DNA of 64,000 nt, taken from contig JACKAE010000001.1 of assembly GCA_020635205.1 (NCBI GenBank), forward strand, positions 124,001 to 188,000. The letters run 5' to 3'. This document shows, piece after piece, positions 1-7,080 of this stretch. The stretch is from Ignavibacteria bacterium (lineage in GTDB: Bacteria > Bacteroidota > Ignavibacteria > OLB7). Each line of letters starts with the position of its first letter. The first letter of the stretch is position 1. Below the pieces are notes generated by a model. It was not told where the DNA came from, did no database searches, and saw only the letters and a list, made by a program, of their open reading frames with translations. A program made the position numbers and the translations under genes.

Positions 1-423
1 GTAGTTCAAGCCATTTACTGGAGAGGAGAAACGGTAGAGAAGTTTTACGCCGTCCGGTTCGCGACGGACGCCGAGAAATCGCATCTCTCCTTCGTTATAC
101 CATTGGCTCACGATGTTCTGCGCAAAGCTGCTCCCTGACCGTTCTATTGCTTCGGTGTAGCCCCGCAGTGCCTCTTCTTTCTCACGCGCACTTGGCACTT
201 CTGGCCACGCAATCCGTTCGAATAGTTGTTCAAAACTAAAGAGCTTGTCCAGCAGAGTTCCGTCTCCGACATTCACCTGAGCTTCAATTTGGTGGCCTAA
301 CGAATCGAGCATTGCGTCGGAGAACGAAATCTCGGGAGGGGGCATCTCTTGTTCAACGCTGGGTTGCGATGTACAAGAAATCAGGATCAACGTTGGTAGA
401 AGAACAATACTGAATCGGTTCAT
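1..423 (-). CDS. Lipoprotein, 3' end cut by window edge
   Basis: The reading frame starts with ATG at 423 on the minus strand and stays open to base 1, giving 141 codons without a stop, so the C-terminus lies outside the window. The first 17 residues are hydrophobic with a lipobox (LILISC, Cys17), so the mature protein should be lipid-anchored. Acidic residues follow the Cys (SVEQEMPPPE). The remainder is a soluble mixed alpha/beta sequence with a region resembling small DUF4919-like or stress lipoproteins, but I do not recognise the family. A terminator between this gene and rpmG, on the same strand, suggests it is transcribed separately. Confidence 0.75.
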   Translation of the reverse strand, partial: MNRFSIVLLPTLILISCTSQPSVEQEMPPPEISFSDAMLDSLGHQIEAQVNVGDGTLLDKLFSFEQLFERIAWPEVPSAREKEEALRGYTEAIERSGSSFAQNIVSQWYNEGEMRFLGVRREPDGVKLLYRFSSPVNGLNY

Positions 424-529
424 AACGTAGTCTTTGCGGATTATTCTCTGGTAGTGAAGCCGTTCCGTGATCTTGCCCCAGTCAAGCTACCAATGAAATT
501 AGAGAATGAGTTCGAGAGAGCAAGCACTG

Positions 530-565
530 AGGGAAACAAAAAAGGCGTTGTTTGCACAACGCCTT
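530..565 (-). terminator. Rho-independent terminator of rpmG
   Basis: A perfect 10-bp inverted repeat (542-551 with 556-565, 4-base loop) is followed on the minus strand by a T-rich run (TTTTTTGTTT). It lies about 30 bases beyond the rpmG stop and separates rpmG from the downstream lipoprotein. Confidence 0.85.
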
Positions 566-597
566 CAATCGTATTGGATTTACCGGGAAAGGAAGAC

Positions 598-759
598 TTA
601 TTTCTGTTCCTTGAAATCAACGTGCTTCTTTACAATCGGATCATACTTCTTGATTTGAAGCCGCTCGGTTGTGTTCCGCTTGTTCTTTGAAGTCGTATAG
701 ATATACGGACTTTCAGTGCTGCGGAGCTTGATCGTCTCCCGCGCTTGTGATTTTGCCAT
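598..759 (-). CDS. rpmG: 50S ribosomal protein L33
   Basis: This 53-residue basic protein starts MAKSQARETIKLRS and contains the L33 hallmark YTTSKNKRNTTERLQIKKYDP, split here only by its natural continuity, followed by a KKHVDFKE tail. L33 binds 23S rRNA near the E site of the large subunit. The length is the usual 50-55 residues. It has no CxxC pair, so it belongs to the zinc-independent (C-) L33 form. It is a monocistronic gene with its own terminator; neither rpmB nor the usual ribosomal neighbours are visible. The gene is easy to overlook because it is short. Confidence 0.93.
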   Translation of the reverse strand: MAKSQARETIKLRSTESPYIYTTSKNKRNTTERLQIKKYDPIVKKHVDFKEQK

Positions 760-1138
760 GATGTCTCTCCAGTTCCTTTATGAATTTGTTCTCGTTACTT
801 GCATCTCTCAGATAGGGAAAATCCAGCGAACCCCAAATTTATTGAAGTCTCGTCGCCTGTGCAAGGATCGTTTCTTACCGTTTGTGTCGGCACGCACTTT
901 TGCTACCTTTGAATATGCTTACAAAGCTTCTATCTGTTCGGGAGGTGTGTCATCCCTGAACGTGCGTAATCTTTCGCACAACATTCTCCCACGATAGTGG
1001 GAAAAGGTGACTTCTGCGCACCTTTTGCCCATTTATATCCGTTTCCATCTGTCGCCAGCATAATAATCAGTCTGGATCGGTTAACGTTCGCTGACTGGGG
1101 TGGGCATCTATAAACAACACACTAATAGGGAGAATCAG
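760..1138. other. Non-coding gap with a run of hairpins
   Basis: No convincing coding frame lies in this 379-base gap between the divergent rpmG and carbonic anhydrase genes. It must hold both promoters. Bases 936-1026 contain four consecutive inverted repeats: 936-943/953-961, 962-966/975-979, 988-992/997-1001 and 1002-1009/1019-1026. Stems are 5-8 bp with loops of 4-9 bases. This density suggests a structured RNA or leader, orientation unknown. No tRNA-like cloverleaf was found. Confidence 0.5.
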
Positions 1139-1906
1139 ATGAAGAAAGTATCTGTGCAGATCGCGTTTTTCACTCTGCTGATGTTTACTGTAGCCTGTGC
1201 AGAACAGAAAGAGGGCAATCAATCAGCAGAATCGAGTTCAACGGAAAACTCGCACAGCCCAAGTGCAATCTCTACTCCTTCTGCCGACATTCTAACTGCT
1301 GATGAGCGGAGTGGAATGACGCCCGATCAAGTAATTGCGTTGTTAGACGAGGGGAACAAACGGTTTACTGAGGGTGATCTTACTGATAGAGATTATATAG
1401 CTCAAGCCAAATCGACTGCGGCAGGACAATATCCAATGGCTGTTGTCCTTGGATGCTTAGATTCTCGGGTTCCCCCGGAATTGATTTTTGATCGAGGGAT
1501 TGGTGATCTCTTTGTGGGAAGGGTTGCCGGCAATTTCGAGAACAGAGATATGGTTGGAAGTATGGAGTTCGGAACGAAGGTAGCCGGAGCAAAGGTGATT
1601 GTGGTGATTGGCCATACCGAGTGTGGTGCAGTGAAAGGAGCCTGCGATGGCGTTGAGCTTGGGAACCTGACTGGAACGCTCCAAAATCTTGACGCAGCTA
1701 TTGCCCGAGTTGACTCTGTAGAGGGAGAGCGTTCATCCAAGAACAAAGCCTTTGTGCAGGCAGTGGCCGAAGCAAATGTGCATCAGACAATGGAGGATAT
1801 TTTAGCACAAAGCGAAGTAATTAGAGAAATGGTAAAAAAGGGGGACGTGAAAATTGTTGGGGGGATGTACGATCTAACAACTGGGAGGGTAACGTGGCTG
1901 AAATAA
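1139..1906 (+). CDS. Lipid-anchored beta-class carbonic anhydrase
   Basis: Beta-class carbonic anhydrases are zinc enzymes that interconvert CO2 and bicarbonate. The 255-residue protein has the zinc ligand set C106-x-D108-x-R110 (CLDSR) and H159-x-x-C162 (HTEC), plus conserved stretches around GRVAGN. The N-terminus is a lipoprotein signal (FTVAC, Cys20) followed by about 35 Ser/Glu/Asn-rich residues, so the enzyme is probably exported and tethered in the periplasm. I chose ATG 1139 over a longer in-frame start at 1100 because it has an AGGGAG site just upstream and begins the signal peptide. It is a single gene with ferritin downstream on the same strand. All metal and catalytic residues are present, so it should be active. 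Confidence 0.93.
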   Translation: MKKVSVQIAFFTLLMFTVACAEQKEGNQSAESSSTENSHSPSAISTPSADILTADERSGMTPDQVIALLDEGNKRFTEGDLTDRDYIAQAKSTAAGQYPMAVVLGCLDSRVPPELIFDRGIGDLFVGRVAGNFENRDMVGSMEFGTKVAGAKVIVVIGHTECGAVKGACDGVELGNLTGTLQNLDAAIARVDSVEGERSSKNKAFVQAVAEANVHQTMEDILAQSEVIREMVKKGDVKIVGGMYDLTTGRVTWLK

Positions 1907-2182
1907 TCGTGGAAGGTTCTTAACCGGAGTCTCTGCTGACAACGGTTCAACCTAATGATCTTGCGAATGGGAAGTTCCGCTTTCTTGCCGGGAGGCGGAA
2001 TTTCTCTTTATAGTGGAGTTGGGAGACTCTTTTCACAGAAGCTTCGAGGAGAGCCTTTACCCCTTTTTGAAACAACTCAGATTTTAGGCTCCCCTCTCCA
2101 TGCGGTATATTCCCTCCGCTGTTCGGAGTGGAACGGCAAAACAGGATGCGAAAACAATATTCATCAATTGAGTGAACGAAAT

Positions 2183-2692
2183 ATGATTCCAGCAGATGTA
2201 GAAAAAGCGTTGGCCGCACAGATCAACCAAGAATTTAGTGCAGCCTACAACTATTTGGCGATGAGCGCCTGGTTCGACCGAGAGGGTCTTGACGGCTTTG
2301 CTCACTGGATGCAGATGCAGCATCAAGAAGAGAACATGCACGCGATGAAGCTCTTCCGGTATCTGCTCGATCGTGGAGGAAAGGTGGAGCTTGATGGAAT
2401 TGGCAAGCCTCGGATGGAGTTCAGTGGAGTGAAGGAAGTGTTCGAGACGGCGCTGGAGCAGGAGCGGGGAAACACCGAATCAATCAACAGACTCTACGCC
2501 TTGGCTGGTAACCAGAGTGACTTTGCTACGAAGAGCCACTTGCAGTGGTTTTTAGATGAGCAGGTAGAAGAAGAGAAGAGTATTGAAGATGTGATTGCCC
2601 TGTTAGAGCGGGCAGGGAGCGACCCGAGTGCCTTACTCTACTTGAACGATAAGATGGGTGGGCGGACAGACCAAGGAGAGGCCAACCAATAA
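2183..2692 (+). CDS. ftnA: Bacterial non-haem ferritin
   Basis: Ferritin stores iron as a ferric mineral inside a 24-subunit shell, after oxidising Fe2+ at a di-iron centre. The 169-residue protein is the normal length and, with ATG at 2183, matches the E. coli FtnA ferroxidase numbering: E17, E50, H53, E94, Q127 and E130 are all in place. That agreement is the reason for rejecting a longer frame beginning at 1955. There is no clear Shine-Dalgarno sequence, as is usual in this lineage. The next lipoprotein gene starts 22 bases after its stop, so they may be cotranscribed. Confidence 0.95.
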   Translation: MIPADVEKALAAQINQEFSAAYNYLAMSAWFDREGLDGFAHWMQMQHQEENMHAMKLFRYLLDRGGKVELDGIGKPRMEFSGVKEVFETALEQERGNTESINRLYALAGNQSDFATKSHLQWFLDEQVEEEKSIEDVIALLERAGSDPSALLYLNDKMGGRTDQGEANQ

Positions 2693-2713
2693 TTGATTCG
2701 GAGAGATAACATC

Positions 2714-3367
2714 ATGGCGAAATTTGCAGAGCGTTTTCCCCTCCTTCTCATCGCTCTTCTGCTGTTCAGTGCGGGGTGGGGGGGCTGTGCCGATAGTGAT
2801 ACCGACGGGTCGGAGTTTGCAGAAGGTTCCGAGAGTGGAGTGAGTGAAGAAGTAGTAGAAAACAGCGATACTCTCTTCGTTTCGAAGGAGGGGGAGTACA
2901 GTATCCAGTTCTCCGGAGGAAAGAGTATTGCGGAGCAGGCAGTTCCGGTGCAGACTGAGTTGGGAGCCATCAACATGAATATGGTGTTGGCTGATCGAGG
3001 AGACTACGCAATGATGGCTGCCTACTCAGACTATCCGAAAGCAATTATAGGGCTGCGGAAAGATCGCGAGATTCTGGACAGTGCCCGAGGCGGAGCTGTG
3101 AGAAATGTGAATGGAACCTTGGTTAAGGAACGGGACTATGAATTTCAAGGTTATCCTGCAAAAGAGTTCTATGTAAAGGGAGTGCAACAGGGGAAGGATA
3201 TTTACGTGCGGTGTAACATCACACTGGTGGGGGCACGATTATATCAAATACTCTACCTCTCTATGGATGAGGCTGATTTAAACAGTGCGGTTGCAAATGA
3301 TTATATCGCATCGTTCAAAATCAATGGTGAAGCTAAGGAGGAAGAGGGGACCGGAGAGGGAAAGTAG
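2714..3367 (+). CDS. Lipoprotein, possibly PsbP-like fold
   Basis: This 217-residue protein has a long hydrophobic signal ending in GWGGC, an imperfect lipobox, then an acidic Ser/Glu-rich spacer to about residue 45. The rest alternates beta strands and helices. Its pattern (short hydrophobic strand, a YxDYPK segment, a GYPAKEF segment, closing helix ending IASFKI) is like the PsbP-like lipoproteins common in environmental bacteria, but this is a weak call. It sits directly behind ferritin and ahead of a strong terminator. Function unknown. Confidence 0.7.
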   Translation: MAKFAERFPLLLIALLLFSAGWGGCADSDTDGSEFAEGSESGVSEEVVENSDTLFVSKEGEYSIQFSGGKSIAEQAVPVQTELGAINMNMVLADRGDYAMMAAYSDYPKAIIGLRKDREILDSARGGAVRNVNGTLVKERDYEFQGYPAKEFYVKGVQQGKDIYVRCNITLVGARLYQILYLSMDEADLNSAVANDYIASFKINGEAKEEEGTGEGK

Positions 3368-3378
3368 AAACATTAATG

Positions 3379-3413
3379 GAGTGCCGTTCACATCGAACGG
3401 CACTCTTCCTTTA
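3379..3413 (+). terminator. Terminator after ferritin-lipoprotein unit
   Basis: An 11-bp perfect stem (3379-3389 with 3395-3405, 5-base loop) is followed by TTCCTTTAT on the plus strand, just after the lipoprotein stop at 3367. Confidence 0.8.
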
Positions 3414-3442
3414 TCTACCGTACGTTCGTAGAGAGAAAGAGA

Positions 3443-5089
3443 ATGTTGAGCAATCAATCTATCCCCCCTTCCGATTCGGATAAAGTATCTCTTAGAGGTG
3501 TAAAGGATACTGAGGGAGCAAGGTGGCCGGGTAGACGAGTACTTTTGCTCTCCCAGCTTCTACTCCTCTGGCTAATTATCATTGCCCGCTGCTTTCTCTT
3601 CAACGACTTTGCCAACAACGAAGTGGACGTACTCCCTTCGGCTCGCCAACAAGCTGAAGGAGAGTGGTTACCCGGCGATTGGTATCTGAATCGTGAAATT
3701 GGCTACCGGATGGTTTTCAATGGAATGGTTGGTCCTCTAATCTCATCACTTGGCTTCATCTATGGTGCAGTAGTTGGGCGTCTCCTCCTCTACCTCCTCT
3801 TTGCTACTGCGGTTCTCTACTTCTTCCGGACATTCAACATCCGTTTTGCTTTTGGCTTGCTCTTGTTGATTCTCTTCCTAAACAATCAATCACTAATTGC
3901 AGGTGAGTGGATGGCTGGAGGGCTGGAAACAAAAGCGGTTGCGTGGCCTCTTGCCTTGTTCGCCATTGCTGCCTTTGCTCGGAAGAATTGGTCGCTTGGG
4001 TTGGCTACTGCCGGTGCAGCACTTTCCTTCCACATTCTTGTGGGAATCTACCTTCTTCCCTGCATCGGACTTGCTCTACTATTGAATCGAAAAGAGTATC
4101 CGATAGGGAAGATTCTTAAGCGAGGATGGATTTTTGTGTTGACAGGTTCTTGGGGACTTTACGCAATTGTTCGCCAGCTTATAGCCGGGAGTGGAGGAGG
4201 AGAAGGGTGGAGTATCTACGTGAACCTCCGCGTTCCCCACCATGTCTTGCCCGATTTATGGAAGGGGAGTTTTTGGATTGTTGAACTTTTGGTTGGAGTG
4301 TTCGCGGCGATTCTTCTCTTGCGGATAGCTCGTTCGCCACAGCTTCGATTCTTTGCGGCTCTTGTATTGGGGAGTGCGTTTCTGTTCGGCATCGGTTTGA
4401 TTATCTGGCTTGCCGGGGTCACTGATCTGCTTCGATTCTACTGGTTCCGTTTCCCTGATACAGTGATTCCGTTTGCCGTTGCAATGATGATTGCTCTTCT
4501 CCTCAGCTACCTCTTCGAGCGATATCCTGCCGGGGGTAGTGTTCAGGAATCGGCTGGGGATTCGCTTGCAAGGTCACGGAGTCGTTCGTGGAGCCGAATG
4601 AAGCAAGGGGGAGAGCTTGCGCTGATTGGATTGCTTCTCGTTCTCTCAGTTAGTGAAATTGTTCGGAAGATTCAAACGTTTGATCCCGTTCTCGGGTGGG
4701 GAGCTACTCCCTACGTTCCAATGTTCGACTGGATAGGGGAGAACACTCCGAAGAATGCCACCTTCATGATTGATCCTGCTATGCAGGAGTTCTACGTCCG
4801 TGCCGAGCGGAGTCTCTTCGTCTCATTTAAACATTCACCACAGTCAGCGGAAGATATGGTAGAGTGGTATCGACGGTTAGTTCTCTGCAACGGAGGCATA
4901 CCACTTGAGGGGAAAGGGTTTGGTGCGGCAAAGAAGATAAAGGAGAACTTCTATCAACTGGATTCTGCACACATTGCAGTGATTGCAAAGGAGTATGGAA
5001 TCAACTACTATCTTGGGAAGACCGATCAATCTCTTCCGTTTGAGCGTATCCACCAAGAAGGAGAATTCACCTTGTACAGAGTTCAGTAA
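3443..5089 (+). CDS. Multi-pass membrane protein, DUF6798-like
   Basis: The 548-residue protein has roughly ten hydrophobic helices between residues 30 and 430, with charged loops, and a soluble C-terminal domain of about 130 residues. That domain begins after a DWIGENTPKNATF segment and includes FKHSPQ and a WYRRL helix, which resembles the C-terminal part of DUF6798 membrane proteins (glycosyltransferase-C-like polytopic proteins). It probably lies in the inner membrane. No catalytic acid motif was securely recognised, so substrate and reaction are unknown. ATG 3443 has a GAGAAAGAG sequence close upstream. Confidence 0.75.
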   Translation: MLSNQSIPPSDSDKVSLRGVKDTEGARWPGRRVLLLSQLLLLWLIIIARCFLFNDFANNEVDVLPSARQQAEGEWLPGDWYLNREIGYRMVFNGMVGPLISSLGFIYGAVVGRLLLYLLFATAVLYFFRTFNIRFAFGLLLLILFLNNQSLIAGEWMAGGLETKAVAWPLALFAIAAFARKNWSLGLATAGAALSFHILVGIYLLPCIGLALLLNRKEYPIGKILKRGWIFVLTGSWGLYAIVRQLIAGSGGGEGWSIYVNLRVPHHVLPDLWKGSFWIVELLVGVFAAILLLRIARSPQLRFFAALVLGSAFLFGIGLIIWLAGVTDLLRFYWFRFPDTVIPFAVAMMIALLLSYLFERYPAGGSVQESAGDSLARSRSRSWSRMKQGGELALIGLLLVLSVSEIVRKIQTFDPVLGWGATPYVPMFDWIGENTPKNATFMIDPAMQEFYVRAERSLFVSFKHSPQSAEDMVEWYRRLVLCNGGIPLEGKGFGAAKKIKENFYQLDSAHIAVIAKEYGINYYLGKTDQSLPFERIHQEGEFTLYRVQ

Positions 5090-5129
5090 CTTTATTCTCA
5101 CAGTTCTTCTCGACTTACGAACAAGATAA

Positions 5130-5630
5130 ATGTATATGCTTTCATCACGACTTTGCTACGTTGCAGTTCACCATCTCTACGAAGGGGTAGAGCGCATCAG
5201 CACTTGTTTTTCCCAGCTCTCGGAGGAAGACATCTGGCGCAATCATAATGCCAACCTTGTCTCTATTGGCAATCTGGTTCTCCACCTTCAGGGAAACGTC
5301 AGTCAGTACATCATTCAAGGTCTTGGTGGAGAAGAATATCATCGGCATCGTGATGGAGAGTTTTCGGAGAAACCGGGGTTGAGTAGGGAGGAGTTGTTGG
5401 AGAGGATTACTGGGACGATTGACCAAGCAGCCGGGGTAATTGAAGGGCTGGATGAGGCTGCACTTCTGCGCGCAATCACGATTCAAGGATTCGAGCATAC
5501 CGGGTTGAGTGCCTTGATCCATGTGGTAGAACATTTCTCCTATCACGTGGGGCAGATTACTTTCGCCACGAAATATCTGAAAGATGTTGACCTTGGATAT
5601 TATGCAGGGCTGGATCTGAACGCGCAGTAG
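5130..5630 (+). CDS. DinB-like (DUF1572) four-helix protein
   Basis: DinB/YfiT-like proteins are four-helix bundles with a metal site; DUF1572 is one branch, with no firmly assigned reaction. In this 166-residue protein the metal triad is visible as H52 (LHLQGN), H135 and H139 (EHFSYHVGQ). Other family marks are the NLVLHLQGN helix and the RDGEFSEK loop. It has no signal peptide, so it is cytoplasmic. It stands alone, 40 bases after the membrane protein gene. A second in-frame ATG at 5136 is an alternative start. Confidence 0.82.
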   Translation: MYMLSSRLCYVAVHHLYEGVERISTCFSQLSEEDIWRNHNANLVSIGNLVLHLQGNVSQYIIQGLGGEEYHRHRDGEFSEKPGLSREELLERITGTIDQAAGVIEGLDEAALLRAITIQGFEHTGLSALIHVVEHFSYHVGQITFATKYLKDVDLGYYAGLDLNAQ

Positions 5631-5640
5631 AGGGATATGC

Positions 5641-5690
5641 TTATAGAGTTCTTAGGGAGGAGAGTGTGTAGAGTTCATAGAGCAGAATCT
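5641..5690. repeat. GTAGAGTT-type dispersed repeat, copy 1
   Basis: A low-complexity stretch built from words such as TATAGAGTT, GTGTAGAGTT and TCATAGAG. The same words recur at about 9055-9215 (opposite strand), 11671-11745, 18412-18600 and 44145-44190, always between genes. Confidence 0.6.
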
Positions 5691-5799
5691 GCCTATCTAA
5701 CGTTGCACTCAGAATGAAGCGAAGTGGAATGAAGAGTCTCGCATGGTGTGTAGGTGAGATGCTTCGGTAGCTCTGCATGACATTGGATTGCTGATAGCC

Positions 5800-6096
5800 T
5801 CAAGCCTTCTCCTTTAACTTCCGATACTTCCGCTCCGATAGAGTCCAGATTGTTAGCCCAAAGAGTGGTCCTCCGATGAACATGAAGATTCCTAAAAAGA
5901 GGAGGAAGTTAGTCGAGAGGAACGTCTGGCTGAAACTTGATCCATTAACGAGAATCTCGAAGAGTCGAGAGAAGATAGCACTAAGAAATCCCCACGTTAA
6001 GCCGGTGATAAATATGTAGCGCCACTTTCCCTTCGCGCGGGTTCCTTCCCATTGGTTTATGAATTTTTGATCTTGAGGCTGTATCATCAAGCTCAC
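5800..6096 (-). CDS. Small membrane protein, two helices
   Basis: A 98-residue protein with a polar N-terminus (MSLMIQPQDQKFINQWEG), two hydrophobic segments at about 27-47 and 62-84, and a basic tail ending YRKLKEKA, consistent with a small inner-membrane protein. I do not recognise the family. It lies 67 bases downstream of another small membrane protein on the same strand, so the two may be cotranscribed. Confidence 0.65.
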   Translation of the reverse strand: MSLMIQPQDQKFINQWEGTRAKGKWRYIFITGLTWGFLSAIFSRLFEILVNGSSFSQTFLSTNFLLFLGIFMFIGGPLFGLTIWTLSERKYRKLKEKA

Positions 6097-6163
6097 GTAT
6101 TAGGTTGCAGGGTTAGGATTGCGGATTGAACTGAATTCCAAACCCGCAACCCTAAATCCCAAA

Positions 6164-6370
6164 TTACATGCTTCTCCTACGACGCCAGAGGAGTATCGTT
6201 ACAACGGCAGCTAGTGCTGCAAGTGTTGGAACTACGTGCTCCGGCTCTAACAAGAAGTGGAGCGGGCTTGTACCATTTGATTCACCATGCCCCGGATGTG
6301 CACGCAACTGCATCGTGCTTGCAGCAATTAGTAGGAGTGAAAGAAAGAGTTGATGTCGTTTTCTGTTCAT
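6164..6370 (-). CDS. Small secreted/membrane protein with HPGHG motif
   Basis: This 68-residue protein has a signal peptide (to about residue 24, ending RA), a His-rich HPGHG start to the mature part, then a hydrophobic helix (about 46-62) capped by RRRR. The AHPGHG start and PEH turn resemble small proteins found beside HupE/UreJ metal transporters, but no such transporter is nearby. Function unknown. Confidence 0.6.
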   Translation of the reverse strand: MNRKRHQLFLSLLLIAASTMQLRAHPGHGESNGTSPLHFLLEPEHVVPTLAALAAVVTILLWRRRRSM

Positions 6371-6440
6371 AGATCAAGTTTGTCGTTTCGATAATTTGTT
6401 AAAGGTTTCTTCCCCGATTGAAGAAACAAATTTTTCTTAG

Positions 6441-6986
6441 CTATGTGAGCTTTGGAGAAGTAGATGGACTGCGATGAATGAGTTTTCGACAACTCATATA
6501 AAATATACGCTTTGGTAAAGAATAACTCCTTGACTGATTCCAGTTCCATATACTGGGCCAGTATTTTTTAACATACTCTTTTAAGTCACGACGGTCTTCG
6601 TTGTTCCCAGCAAGAATGCCAATATGATATTGGCATAAGCGATCAATTGCACCGTTGTCAATACCTAATCGACGAACGCTCTCGCAGACATACAAGAATT
6701 GAAGTGCTTTTTCGAGTTGCGTCAGGGCTTCAATTCCTTCATCACTTAAGCTGGTAGGCATTTGAAGGGCAGGGTAATATTTCCTCATATAAGAAGGAGA
6801 GTATTCAACCTCAAAAAATGTCTGAACGTGTACTTTGTATTCATCTTCAATCTTAAGCAGAATCTCTGCTGCTTTGATTCTGTTGTTACGACGAAAAGTA
6901 TTAAGAGCCATTAAGGCAACCAGTACACTTGGGACAAGTGCCACTGCTTGAGGGTTTCTTACGATAAAATTAAATATTGCTTCCAT
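6441..6986 (-). CDS. Hypothetical protein with N-terminal helix
   Basis: From ATG 6986 this is a 181-residue protein; an ATG at 6998 would add four residues. An N-terminal hydrophobic stretch (about residues 12-26) is followed by RRNNRIKAAEILLKIEDEY, a helical pattern seen in DUF4760-like membrane-tethered proteins, and then by more amphipathic helices. The DNA is more AT-rich than its neighbours, hinting at acquisition from elsewhere. It overlaps no other real gene. Family assignment is uncertain. Confidence 0.6.
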   Translation of the reverse strand: MEAIFNFIVRNPQAVALVPSVLVALMALNTFRRNNRIKAAEILLKIEDEYKVHVQTFFEVEYSPSYMRKYYPALQMPTSLSDEGIEALTQLEKALQFLYVCESVRRLGIDNGAIDRLCQYHIGILAGNNEDRRDLKEYVKKYWPSIWNWNQSRSYSLPKRIFYMSCRKLIHRSPSTSPKLT

Positions 6987-7080
6987 GTTGCCACACACTG
7001 AATTGAAATGAAGGTTTCGTTCTTTGATCTTCTATCTTAAACAGTTAGCCTATTCGAACTCTTGAGCTCAATGTGATTCC

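Noticed and set aside
716..997. Open frame of 93 codons on the plus strand
   Set aside because: It overlaps the minus-strand rpmG start, has a composition unlike real proteins and covers the hairpin region; it is a chance frame.
1955..2182. N-terminal extension of ferritin
   Set aside because: The added residues are not ferritin-like; the ferroxidase numbering (E17, E50, H53) fixes the start at 2183.
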